Assembly (NCBI GenBank): GCA_963764465.1
Contig: CAVXSO010000007.1
Span: 868,001-932,000 of the forward strand
DNA: 64,000 nucleotides
Source of the DNA: JAJXXT01 sp963764465
GTDB taxonomy: Bacteria; Pseudomonadota; Alphaproteobacteria; Acetobacterales; Acetobacteraceae
Reading direction: 5' to 3'
The notes under the pieces are model-generated. The model ran no database searches. It was not told where the DNA came from and saw only the letters and a program-made list of their open reading frames with translations. A program made the translations under genes and the position numbers. How positions within the stretch are numbered: the first letter of the stretch is position 1; the number at the start of each line of letters is the position of its first letter. Shown in pieces: positions 56,939 to 64,000 of this stretch.

Positions 56939-58221
56939 CGCTGGTCCCGTCACTGGAGGAAATTGGCGCCCTGGTCGAACCGGGGCGGGTGCATCGGCGC
57001 GTCTATACCGACCCGGCGATCTTCGAGCTCGAGCAGCGACGCATCTTCGCGCGGGCCTGGTGCTATGTCGGGCATGAAAGCCAGGTGCGCCAGCCTGGCG
57101 ACTTCATCCGCGCCAGCATCGCGCGGCGCCCGCTTGTTGTCGTGCGGCGGGAGGACGGCGGCATCGCGGTGCTGCATAACCGATGCGGCCATCGCGGCGC
57201 GCTGGTGGTGGCGGAACGCGCGGGTCGCGTGAACCGCTTCCGCTGTCCCTACCACGCCTGGACATTCCGCACCGACGGCAGCCTGCAATCGATCCCGTGC
57301 CGCGAAGGCTACGACGATACCGGCTTCACGGACGGCGACCCATCGCTCGGCATGTCGCCAGTCGCGCGCGCCGGCACCTATCGCGGTTTCATCTTCGCGA
57401 GCCTGGCGGCGGAGGGGCCGGATCTCGCGACCTTTCTCGGCCCCACGACCGAGGCGATCGACAACATGCTGGACCGCTCGCCGGCGGGCGAGGTGGAAGT
57501 CGTGGGTGGGTGCTTTCGTGTCCGCCAGCGGAACAATTGGAAGATCTACCTCGAGAACATGCATGACGGGCTGCACCCGATGATCGTGCACCAGCCCTCG
57601 TTCGATCCCGCGCGGGTGGAGGCGAAGTCGGTGCCCAAGCCTGGGCCGGACAGCGCCTTCGCGCTCAAGGTCATCGCCGCCAACGGGCAGAGCTACGAGA
57701 GCATGGGCCAGCTTCCGGTGCGGCTGTTTCCGTATGGCCACACGGAAATGGCGGCGTTCCGGGAGAATCCCGCGACCGACCCGGAGTTCGAGGCCTATCG
57801 TGCGAGGCTTGCCGAACGCCACGGGGCGGAGCGCGCGGCGCGGCTGCTCAGCGACAACCGGCTGAGCACCATGTTCTATCCCAGCGCGTCGGTGCAGGCG
57901 ACATCGTTGCAGATGCAACTCATCCTGCCCGAGGCCGTGGACCGCACGCTGATCGAGGTCTGGTCGTTCCGCCTGGTCGGCGCGCCGGAGAGCCTGTTCC
58001 ACCGCACCATGATCCTCGCCAACACCGCGCACTCGCCCTCCTCGCTGATCAAGCACGACGATTTCGCGATCTACGCGCGGGTGCAGGACGGGCTCGCGGG
58101 CGACGGGCCCGACTGGATCGACATGCGCCGCGGCGCCAACGCCGATCCCTCGACCTCGCTGAGCGAGGCCTATATCCGCAACCAGTTCCAGGCGTGGCGC
58201 GACTATATGGTGGCACCATGA
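56935..58221 (+). CDS. Aromatic-ring-hydroxylating dioxygenase alpha subunit (Rieske)
   Basis: A 428-residue oxygenase. The Rieske cluster ligands are in NRCGHRGALVV and FRCPYHAWTF (C-x-H...C-x-x-H, about residues 82-105). The mononuclear iron site is NWKIYLENMHDGLHPMIVHQ with bridging Asp and two His. It hydroxylates an aromatic acid to a cis-diol with electrons from a reductase not found in this window. The GTG start overlaps the binding-protein stop by four bases. The stop overlaps the small-subunit gene by four bases. Confidence 0.92.
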   Translation: MTLVPSLEEIGALVEPGRVHRRVYTDPAIFELEQRRIFARAWCYVGHESQVRQPGDFIRASIARRPLVVVRREDGGIAVLHNRCGHRGALVVAERAGRVNRFRCPYHAWTFRTDGSLQSIPCREGYDDTGFTDGDPSLGMSPVARAGTYRGFIFASLAAEGPDLATFLGPTTEAIDNMLDRSPAGEVEVVGGCFRVRQRNNWKIYLENMHDGLHPMIVHQPSFDPARVEAKSVPKPGPDSAFALKVIAANGQSYESMGQLPVRLFPYGHTEMAAFRENPATDPEFEAYRARLAERHGAERAARLLSDNRLSTMFYPSASVQATSLQMQLILPEAVDRTLIEVWSFRLVGAPESLFHRTMILANTAHSPSSLIKHDDFAIYARVQDGLAGDGPDWIDMRRGANADPSTSLSEAYIRNQFQAWRDYMVAP

Positions 58222-58685
58222 CGGACGAGCGTGCCGTTGAGCGCTTCCTCATCGACGAGGCGGAACTGCTCGATGCCGGCGACTACGAATCCTGGTTCGC
58301 GCTGTTCACCGAGGACGCGCGCTACTGGGTGCCTTCCCACCCGGCGCAGACCGATCCCGTCAACGACATCTCGCTCTATTACGAGGACCGCGCCCTCATG
58401 CACGCGCGCATCGGCCGGCTGCGCCATCCGCGCGCCATGGGCCTGCCGGTGCGCACCAGCCATCTTCTCGGCAATATCCGCATCACCGGGCGGACGCAGC
58501 GCGAGGACCTGTTGGTCCACTCGCGTTTTCAGATGTTGGAGTTCGTTGACGACGAGCAGCGGTTGCACGGCGGTGCCGTGACACACCACCTCGTTCCAGC
58601 GGGTGAGACATGGCGTATCCGGCTCAAACGCGTGGACCTGGTGAACGCCGGCGGCGTGTTCGACCTGCTGCAGGGATTTTTCTGA
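58218..58685 (+). CDS. Aromatic-ring-hydroxylating dioxygenase beta subunit
   Basis: A 155-residue protein with the NTF2-like fold of dioxygenase small subunits: AVERFLIDEAELLDAGDYES, SLYYEDRALMHARIGRLR and RLKRVDLVNAGGVFDLLQGF. It has no cofactor and stabilises the alpha3-beta3 hexamer. The ATG at 58218 overlaps the alpha gene. No ferredoxin or reductase gene follows; ogt comes 88 bases later. Confidence 0.9.
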   Translation: MTDERAVERFLIDEAELLDAGDYESWFALFTEDARYWVPSHPAQTDPVNDISLYYEDRALMHARIGRLRHPRAMGLPVRTSHLLGNIRITGRTQREDLLVHSRFQMLEFVDDEQRLHGGAVTHHLVPAGETWRIRLKRVDLVNAGGVFDLLQGFF

Positions 58686-58772
58686 TACCGTGCCGGACAA
58701 CGAGGCGCGGTTTCCCGCCGCTGCGACCGGCCCGCTTGACAGCGGGGGGCCCCGGTTGTCGCATCGGCCGCC

Positions 58773-59231
58773 GTGCCGCTGATCTCACTTCATTCCCCGA
58801 TCGGGCCGCTCTCCGTCGCCGAGGAGGATGGGGCGATCGTGGCACTCGACTGGGGCTGGGGCAGCATGCAGTCGCCGACACCGCTGCTGGAGCGGGTGCG
58901 CGAGCGGCTTCAGGCCTATTTCGACGGTGACGACGCGCTGTTCGACCTGCCGCTCGCGCCGGCGGGCACGACCTATCAGCGTCGTGTCTGGGCAGCGCTG
59001 TGCACCGTGCCGCGCGGCGAGGTATGGACCTATGGCCGGCTTGCCCGCGCCGCCGGTGGCTCGCCCCGCTCGATCGGCGGTGCCATGGGCCGCAACCCGA
59101 TCCCGATCATCATTCCCTGCCACCGAGTGGTGGCGGAAAACGGCCCGGGAGGCTATTCCGGCGCCGGCGGCCTCTCGACCAAGCGCTATCTGCTGGAGCT
59201 CGAGGGAGCCGTGCTGCCGCTTGCCGCGTAA
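58773..59231 (+). CDS. ogt: Methylated-DNA--protein-cysteine methyltransferase
   Basis: A 152-residue single-use DNA repair protein that takes the methyl group from O6-methylguanine. The acceptor Cys is in IIIPCHRVVAENG (about residue 121), the DNA-binding helix is TYGRLARAAGGSPRSIGGAM, and GGYSGAGGLSTKRYLLELEG closes it. The short form without an N-terminal Ada domain is Ogt-like. It starts at a GTG. Confidence 0.93.
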   Translation: MPLISLHSPIGPLSVAEEDGAIVALDWGWGSMQSPTPLLERVRERLQAYFDGDDALFDLPLAPAGTTYQRRVWAALCTVPRGEVWTYGRLARAAGGSPRSIGGAMGRNPIPIIIPCHRVVAENGPGGYSGAGGLSTKRYLLELEGAVLPLAA

Positions 59232-59255
59232 GCGCATCACCATGAGGGACGAATC

Positions 59256-60227
59256 ATGACGAAGGCGATCCGAATTCACGCCCCGGGCGGACCCGAGGTG
59301 ATGCGGTGGGAAGACGTGCCGACGCCGGAACCGGGGCCGGGCGAGGTGCTGGTGAAGCACGCGGCCGTCGGTCTCAACTATATCGACGTCTATTTCCGCA
59401 CCGGCCTCTACAAGACGCAGATGCCGGCGACACCGGGGATGGAAGCTTCCGGCACCGTCCTGGCACTCGGGCCGGGCGTGACGGAATTCGCGGTCGGTGA
59501 TCGCGTGGCCTACGGCACCGGCGCGGTCGGCGCCTACGCGACGGAGCGCGCTGTGCCTGTGGAGCGGCTGGTGAGGCTGCCCGACGACATCGGCTTCGAG
59601 ACCGCGGCGGCGATGATGCTGCAGGGCATGACAGCGCAATACCTGGTCCGCCGCACGCACCGCGTGCAGAAGGGCGAGACGATCGTGGTGCACGCCGCGG
59701 CGGGTGGTGTGGGATTGATCTTGTGCCAGTGGGCGAAACATCTCGGCGCCACCGTGATCGGCGCCGTTTCCACCGAGGCGAAGGCGGAGCTCGCGCGCGC
59801 GCATGGCGCCGAGCATGTGGTGGTGGGGCACGCCGACTTGCCGGCGCAGGTCAAGCGTATCACCGGCGGCGCGATGGTGCCGGTGGTCTATGACAGCGTC
59901 GGCAAGGACACGTTCATGGGCAGCCTCGACTGCCTGGCGCCGCTCGGGCTGATGGTGACCTATGGCAACGCCTCCGGCCCCGTGCCGCCGGTGGAGCCCG
60001 CGCTGCTGGCGGCGAAGGGCAGCCTATACCTCACGCGCCCGACGCTTGCGACCTACACGGCCAAGCGAGCGGACCTGCTGATGACCGCGAACGACCTGTT
60101 CGATGTCGTCAAGAGCGGTGCCGTGAAGATCCGCGTGAACCAGACCTTCCCGCTGCGCGACGCGGCGGCCGCGCACATCGCGCTGGAAGCGCGCAAGACC
60201 ACCGGCAGCACCGTGCTGGTTCCGTAA
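59256..60227 (+). CDS. qor: NADPH:quinone oxidoreductase (zeta-crystallin type MDR)
   Basis: A 323-residue zinc-free medium-chain reductase. GLNYIDVYFRTGLYKTQMPATPG and AYATERAVPVERLVRLPDDI are typical of Qor. The NADPH motif is VVHAAAGGVGLILCQWAKHL and the family ending HIALEARKTTGSTVLVP is present. It reduces quinones and limits redox stress. It lies 24 bases after ogt and 30 before the CaiB gene. Confidence 0.92.
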   Translation: MTKAIRIHAPGGPEVMRWEDVPTPEPGPGEVLVKHAAVGLNYIDVYFRTGLYKTQMPATPGMEASGTVLALGPGVTEFAVGDRVAYGTGAVGAYATERAVPVERLVRLPDDIGFETAAAMMLQGMTAQYLVRRTHRVQKGETIVVHAAAGGVGLILCQWAKHLGATVIGAVSTEAKAELARAHGAEHVVVGHADLPAQVKRITGGAMVPVVYDSVGKDTFMGSLDCLAPLGLMVTYGNASGPVPPVEPALLAAKGSLYLTRPTLATYTAKRADLLMTANDLFDVVKSGAVKIRVNQTFPLRDAAAAHIALEARKTTGSTVLVP

Positions 60228-60257
60228 CGGAACCCGCACGCCCGGAACGTCGCGCCC

Positions 60258-61454
60258 ATGACCGCCGGACCGCTCGCGGGCATCCGCGTGCTCGACCTTA
60301 CTTCCGTCGTCGTGGGCCCGACCGCGACGCTCACGCTCGCGCAGCAGGGGGCGGACGTGATCAAGCTCGAGGCGCCGGAGGGCGACCTGCTGCGCGCCCT
60401 CGGCGGCAAGGGCCGTTCCCCGGGAATGAGCCCGAAGTTCCTGCACTTCAACCGCGGCAAGAGGTCGATCTGTCTTGACCTGCGCAATCCGGCGGGGCGC
60501 GCGGCTGTGCTGCGCATCGCGGCGGCGTCCGACGTGCTGGTTTCCAACATTCGTCCGCAGGCCCTGGCGCGGCTGGAGCTCGACCATGCCGCGCTCTCGC
60601 GCGCCTGTCCGCGCCTGGTGCACTGCTCCATCGTCGGCTTTGGCGCCGGCGGGCCCTATGGCGGCAAGCCCGCCTACGACACCATCATCCAGGGCGCTTC
60701 CGGCATGGCGGGCGCCATGGCCCGCCCGTTCGGCGAGCCGCGCTTCATGCCCTTCGTCATTGCCGACCACATCACCGGCTTCATCGCGGCCCAGGCGATC
60801 ACCGCGGCGCTGCTGGCGCGCGAGCGCACCGGGCGCGGCCAGGCGATCGAGGTGCCAATGCTCGAGAACATGGCGAGCTTCGTGCTGACGGAGCACATGG
60901 GCCAGCGCACCTTCGAGGACGATGGTGCCATGGGCGACCCGCGCATCATGGACCCGCATGGCCGCCCGATCGCGACCGCGGATGGCTGGATCTGCGTTTC
61001 TGCCAACACGGATGCGCAGGTGCGCGGCTTCTTCGCCGCGATCGGCCGACCGGAGCTGGTGGACGATCCGCGCTTCGCCTCCGTCGCGGCGCGGCTGGCG
61101 CATGTGCGTGATTATTTCGGCCTGCGCGCCGAGGCATTGCGCGAGAAACCCACGGCCCACTGGCTGAAGGTTCTGGCCGAGCACGACGTGCCGGCGCTGC
61201 AGGTGAACATGATCGAGGACGTGATGGACGACGCCCATATCGCGGCGGTCGGCCTCGTCGAACGCGTCGAGCACCCGACCGAGGGGTCGGTCCGCGCGCT
61301 GCGAGCCGCGACACGGTTTTCGGATGGCATGCCCCGGCTCACGGAGATTGGCCGGCTCGGCTCGCAGGGGCCCGCGATTCTCGCGGAGTGTGGGTTCTCA
61401 GCCGGGGAAATCGCGGACCTCCGGGCGGTTGGCGCGCTGAGGGTGCCGGCATGA
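60258..61454 (+). CDS. Family III (CaiB/BaiF) CoA-transferase, candidate itaconate or mesaconate CoA-transferase
   Basis: A 398-residue CoA-transferase. GIRVLDLTSVVVGPTATLTL is the family opening, HFNRGKRSICLDLRNPAGRA follows, and the catalytic Asp lies in GKPAYDTIIQGASGMAGAM (about residue 139). It moves CoA between succinyl-CoA and a dicarboxylic acid or related acid. The following two genes encode a CitE-like lyase and a MaoC-like hydratase, which together suggest an itaconate or mesaconate pathway. It overlaps the lyase gene by four bases. Confidence 0.87.
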   Translation: MTAGPLAGIRVLDLTSVVVGPTATLTLAQQGADVIKLEAPEGDLLRALGGKGRSPGMSPKFLHFNRGKRSICLDLRNPAGRAAVLRIAAASDVLVSNIRPQALARLELDHAALSRACPRLVHCSIVGFGAGGPYGGKPAYDTIIQGASGMAGAMARPFGEPRFMPFVIADHITGFIAAQAITAALLARERTGRGQAIEVPMLENMASFVLTEHMGQRTFEDDGAMGDPRIMDPHGRPIATADGWICVSANTDAQVRGFFAAIGRPELVDDPRFASVAARLAHVRDYFGLRAEALREKPTAHWLKVLAEHDVPALQVNMIEDVMDDAHIAAVGLVERVEHPTEGSVRALRAATRFSDGMPRLTEIGRLGSQGPAILAECGFSAGEIADLRAVGALRVPA

Positions 61455-62353
61455 ACGCGGTGGGTGCAGCCAGGGTCTGGCGTTCCTGCCTGTACGTGCC
61501 GGCGCATGTCGAGCGCTTCGTGGCGCGCGCGCATGAACGCGGTGCGGATTGCGTCCAGCTCGACCTCGAGGACAGCGTGCCGCTCGCCGAGAAGCCGCGC
61601 GCCCGCGCGGCGGTGAGGGCGGCCGCCGCCGCGGTGCGACGCGGCGGCGCCGACGTGCTGGTACGGGTCAACGCGCCGCTGTCGATGCTGGCGGAGGACA
61701 TCGCAGCCGCCGTGGGGCCGGACGTGGACGGGCTGTTGCTGCCGAAGGCCCGTGGCCCGGACCATGTCGCCCTGATCGAGGAGCACGTCGCAGCCTGCGA
61801 GGCACACGCCGGATTGCCGCAGGGGCATACGCTGCTCTACCCGATCATCGAGACGCCGGCGGCGCTGGAGCATGCCTGGACGATCGCGCGGGCCTCGCGA
61901 CGGATCGTCGCGATGAGCCTCGGTGGCGAGGATTTCGCGACCGGCATCGGCGCCGAGGCGAGCGAGGACGCACTGCTCGCCGCGCGCCAGGTGGTGCTGT
62001 TCGCGGCGCGGGCCGCCGGCGTCATGCCAATGGGGCTCGTCGGATCGCTCGCGGATTATTCCGATCTCGCTGGATTCCGGGCGATGGCCGAGCGGTCGCG
62101 CCGGCTCGGCTTCGAGGGTGCGTCCTGCATCAATCCCGTGCAGGTGCCGGTGCTCAATGCGGCCTTCGCGCCTGACGACAAGGAAATCGGCTGGGCGCGG
62201 CGCGTCATGGCGGCGGACGAGGAGGCGCGGGCGCAGGGGCTGGGGGCGGCGAGCGTGGACGGGCGCATGGTCGATGCGCCGATCGTGGCCCGCGCGGCGC
62301 GGCTGCTCGCGCGGGCGGAGGCGATCGCCGCGCGGGAATCTCGACATGGATGA
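61451..62353 (+). CDS. CitE-like CoA-ester lyase (citramalyl-CoA / malyl-CoA lyase type)
   Basis: A 300-residue HpcH/HpaI-CitE family protein. RSCLYVPAHVERFVARAHERG, DCVQLDLEDSVPLAEKPRAR (Mg-binding Glu and Asp), LLYPIIETPAALEHA and MSLGGEDFATGIG are the conserved parts. Members split citramalyl-CoA, malyl-CoA or citryl-CoA to acetyl-CoA and a keto acid. The ATG overlaps the transferase stop (ATGA) and the hydratase start overlaps its end by 8 bases. Confidence 0.88.
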   Translation: MNAVGAARVWRSCLYVPAHVERFVARAHERGADCVQLDLEDSVPLAEKPRARAAVRAAAAAVRRGGADVLVRVNAPLSMLAEDIAAAVGPDVDGLLLPKARGPDHVALIEEHVAACEAHAGLPQGHTLLYPIIETPAALEHAWTIARASRRIVAMSLGGEDFATGIGAEASEDALLAARQVVLFAARAAGVMPMGLVGSLADYSDLAGFRAMAERSRRLGFEGASCINPVQVPVLNAAFAPDDKEIGWARRVMAADEEARAQGLGAASVDGRMVDAPIVARAARLLARAEAIAARESRHG

Positions 62354-63161
62354 GTTCACCGCCTGGATCGGCCGCTCGCGCGAGGCCGAGGACGAGATCA
62401 CCTGCCCGGCGCTGGCCCGCATTGCCGCCATGCTCGGCGATCCGCGCCGCTTCGCGCCGGGTGATCGCGTGCCCGCGCATTGGTACGCGATGTTCTTCCC
62501 GGACCTGGCGCCGCCCTCGGGCCTGGGCCCGGACGGGCATCCGGCGAAGGGGGAGTTCCTGCCGCCGGTGCCCCTGCCGCGGCGCATGTTCGCCGGGCGG
62601 CGCGTGGCGCTGCTGGGCACGCTGCGCGCGGGCGACGCGGCGGTGAAGCGCTCCACGATCACGGGCATCACGCCCAAGCAGGGCCGCAGCGGCGCGCTGG
62701 TGTTCGTCGCTCTGCGCCACGAGATCCTGGTCCGCGGCGAGGCGGTGGTGACGGAAGAGCAGGACGTTGTCTACCGCGAGGCGAGCGGAAACGGTGGCGC
62801 CGGAGGCGGAGGCGAGGGCGAGGCGGTGCCGGGTGGCACGTGGCAGGCGGAGTTCACGCCGGACCCGGTGTTGCTGTTCCGCTACTCGGCCATCACCTTC
62901 AATGGCCATCGCATCCATTACGACGCCGATTACGTGCGCGACGTGGAGGGCTATCCGGGCCTTGTCGTGAATGGCGGGTTGACGCTCCTGATGCTCCTGG
63001 AGGCCGCCGGGCGCGCCCTGGGCGGCGTTCCAACGCGCTATTCCGCCCGCAACCATCGCCCGCTTTTCGTGGGCTCCAAGGTCACGCTGGCGGGCGACGC
63101 CGAGGGCGCGTGGGCCGTGGATGCCGCCGGCAGGCTCGCGGTGCGGGCCGCGTTCGGCTGA
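62346..63161 (+). CDS. MaoC-like / FAS1-type dehydratase, candidate itaconyl-CoA or mesaconyl-C4-CoA hydratase
   Basis: A 271-residue double-hotdog protein. The N-terminal half has the FAS1_DH-like DRVPAHWYAMFFPDLAPPSG and RRMFAGRRVALLGTL. The C-terminal half has the hydratase motif FRYSAITFNGHRIHYDADYV with the catalytic Asp-His region and PGLVVNGGLTLLMLLEA. This layout is that of mesaconyl-C4-CoA hydratase and itaconyl-CoA hydratase. A Gly-rich linker (ASGNGGAGGGGEGEA) joins the halves. It ends the three-gene CoA operon. Confidence 0.82.
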   Translation: MDEFTAWIGRSREAEDEITCPALARIAAMLGDPRRFAPGDRVPAHWYAMFFPDLAPPSGLGPDGHPAKGEFLPPVPLPRRMFAGRRVALLGTLRAGDAAVKRSTITGITPKQGRSGALVFVALRHEILVRGEAVVTEEQDVVYREASGNGGAGGGGEGEAVPGGTWQAEFTPDPVLLFRYSAITFNGHRIHYDADYVRDVEGYPGLVVNGGLTLLMLLEAAGRALGGVPTRYSARNHRPLFVGSKVTLAGDAEGAWAVDAAGRLAVRAAFG

Positions 63162-63256
63162 CCGCCAGCCGCGCTTCGCGTTTCGGCCGATTGGATGAGG
63201 CCGATTGCAAGGGGGCGGGGGCTGCGGCATGACGTGCCGGTGGGCACGGTAGCGAC

Positions 63257-64000
63257 ATGACGGCCGGGACGGATCTGCTGGCGGCGATGGCTGGGCACCG
63301 CGTCGTCGTGCTCGGCGACGCCATGCTGGATCGTTACGTCGCCGGCGAGGTGCGCCGCATCTCGCCCGAAGCGCCGATCCCCGTGCTGCGCGCGCGCGAG
63401 CGGCGGGAGGTGGCGGGCGGAGCCGCCAATGCCGCGCTGAATGTTGCCTCGCTTGGCGGCCAGGCGGTGCTGGTTGCCGCCGTGGGGAAGGACGAGGCTG
63501 CGGCGGGGCTGCGAGCGGCACTCGAAGGCGTCGAGACGCGCTTCGTCGAGGCGCCGCGCCCGACCACGGTGAAGACCCGTTTCGTCGCCGGCGGCCAGCA
63601 GATGCTGCGCCTCGACGAGGAGGAAGCCGGTCCGGTCGATGCCGCGACCGAAGACGGGCTGCTGGCCGCGACCCGTGCGGCACTGGAGGGCGCGCGGGCG
63701 CTGATCCTGTCGGACTACGCCAAGGGCACGCTGACGGACCGCGTGCTCGCCGGCGCCATCGCGGCGGCGCGGGAAGCGCGCGTTCCGGTCGTCGTCGATC
63801 CCAAGCGGCAGGATTTTTCGGCCTATGAGGGCGCGACTGTGGTGGCGCCCAACGCGCTCGAGATCACGCGCGCTACGGGCCTGGCGGCGGGCGACGACGA
63901 ATCGGCCGCCCTCGCCTGCCGCGCGGCGCTCGTGCAGGCGCGGGCCGAGGCGATCCTGCTGAAGCGCTCGGAAATGGGCCTCACGCTGCTGCCGCGCAAC
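63257..64000 (+). CDS. hldE: Bifunctional heptose-7-phosphate kinase / heptose-1-phosphate adenylyltransferase HldE (N-terminal kinase part, cut by window edge)
   Basis: Open for 248 codons to the window edge. VVVLGDAMLDRYVAGEVRRI and SPEAPIPVLRARE are the HldE opening. GGAANAALNVASLGGQAVLV is the ribokinase-fold signature, VKTRFVAGGQQMLRLDEEE follows, and ILSDYAKGTLTDRVL and VVVDPKRQDFSAYEGATVVA mark the ATP-binding side. It phosphorylates D-glycero-D-manno-heptose 7-phosphate for LPS core. Whether the adenylyltransferase domain is fused cannot be seen. A small hairpin (CGTGCC-GGTG-GGCACG, 63233-63248) precedes the ATG. Confidence 0.9.
   Translation, partial: MTAGTDLLAAMAGHRVVVLGDAMLDRYVAGEVRRISPEAPIPVLRARERREVAGGAANAALNVASLGGQAVLVAAVGKDEAAAGLRAALEGVETRFVEAPRPTTVKTRFVAGGQQMLRLDEEEAGPVDAATEDGLLAATRAALEGARALILSDYAKGTLTDRVLAGAIAAAREARVPVVVDPKRQDFSAYEGATVVAPNALEITRATGLAAGDDESAALACRAALVQARAEAILLKRSEMGLTLLPRN

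Noticed and set aside
1..64000. CRISPR array, prophage or integrase
   Set aside because: No regularly spaced repeats and no integrase, terminase or phage structural genes were found; the only complete mobile element is the IS630-type sequence.

Overview
The window is very GC-rich, densely packed chromosomal DNA of an alphaproteobacterium. Gene content points to Rhodospirillales, probably Acetobacteraceae: a hemE-hemH-hemJ-ppa-rho block facing a PpsR (DUF299)-maf block, a cbb3 oxidase cluster ccoNOQP-GHIS, and many CaiB-type, FAD-monooxygenase and ABC_sub_bind genes. The family assignment is inference from content; no rRNA or other phylogenetic marker is in view. Genes overlap often by 4 bases (ATGA or GTGA), so most blocks read as translationally coupled operons.

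Layout. 1-4.5 kb: the N-terminal part of a TPR/OGT-like glycosyltransferase (runs off the left edge), a Kup potassium transporter and a ferritin-like di-iron protein. 4.5-9 kb (minus): an MFS transporter overlapping an unusual metallophosphoesterase/radical-SAM fusion, then two overlapping 2OG-Fe(II) oxygenases that have their own perfect FNR/FixK-type box. 9-14 kb: a secreted alpha/beta hydrolase with a small exported partner, a sulfotransferase, a Gfo/Idh/MocA oxidoreductase. 14-23 kb: the cbb3 oxidase structural and assembly genes behind a near-consensus FNR/FixK box, with a divergent TauE/DsbD-like protein and a convergent beta-carbonic-anhydrase-like protein. 23.8-26.3 kb: a MobR-like MarR regulator divergent from 3-hydroxybenzoate 4-monooxygenase (mobA).

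26.3-30.4 kb is the accessory region: a RES/Xre toxin-antitoxin pair bracketed by an intact and a decayed copy of the mobA 3' end, a complete IS630-family element (TA target duplication, 10-bp inverted repeats, frameshifted transposase), and two tRNA-Ala(GGC) genes with duplicated flank enclosing one unknown gene.

30.4-40.9 kb: scoAB, cysK, an FAD monooxygenase carrying a 14-bp tandem duplication and a G8 tract, an SsuABC/TauABC-like transporter with an FAD oxidoreductase and a TauE exporter, and ahcY. 41-51 kb: rho with a recognisable promoter, two unknown genes, then ppa, hemJ, hemH and hemE (minus) facing ppsR, maf, a short sulfotransferase-like gene and a class V aminotransferase (plus). 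The hemE-ppsR gap is the arrangement that holds the chromosome origin in Caulobacter and Rickettsia, and it contains clustered DnaA-box-like 9-mers. 52-58.7 kb: ubiX-ubiD divergent from an ABC transporter and a two-subunit Rieske ring-hydroxylating dioxygenase, probably an aromatic-acid module. 58.8-64 kb: ogt, quinone oxidoreductase, a three-gene CoA module (CaiB transferase, CitE-like lyase, MaoC-like hydratase) resembling itaconate or mesaconate metabolism, and the start of hldE (runs off the right edge).
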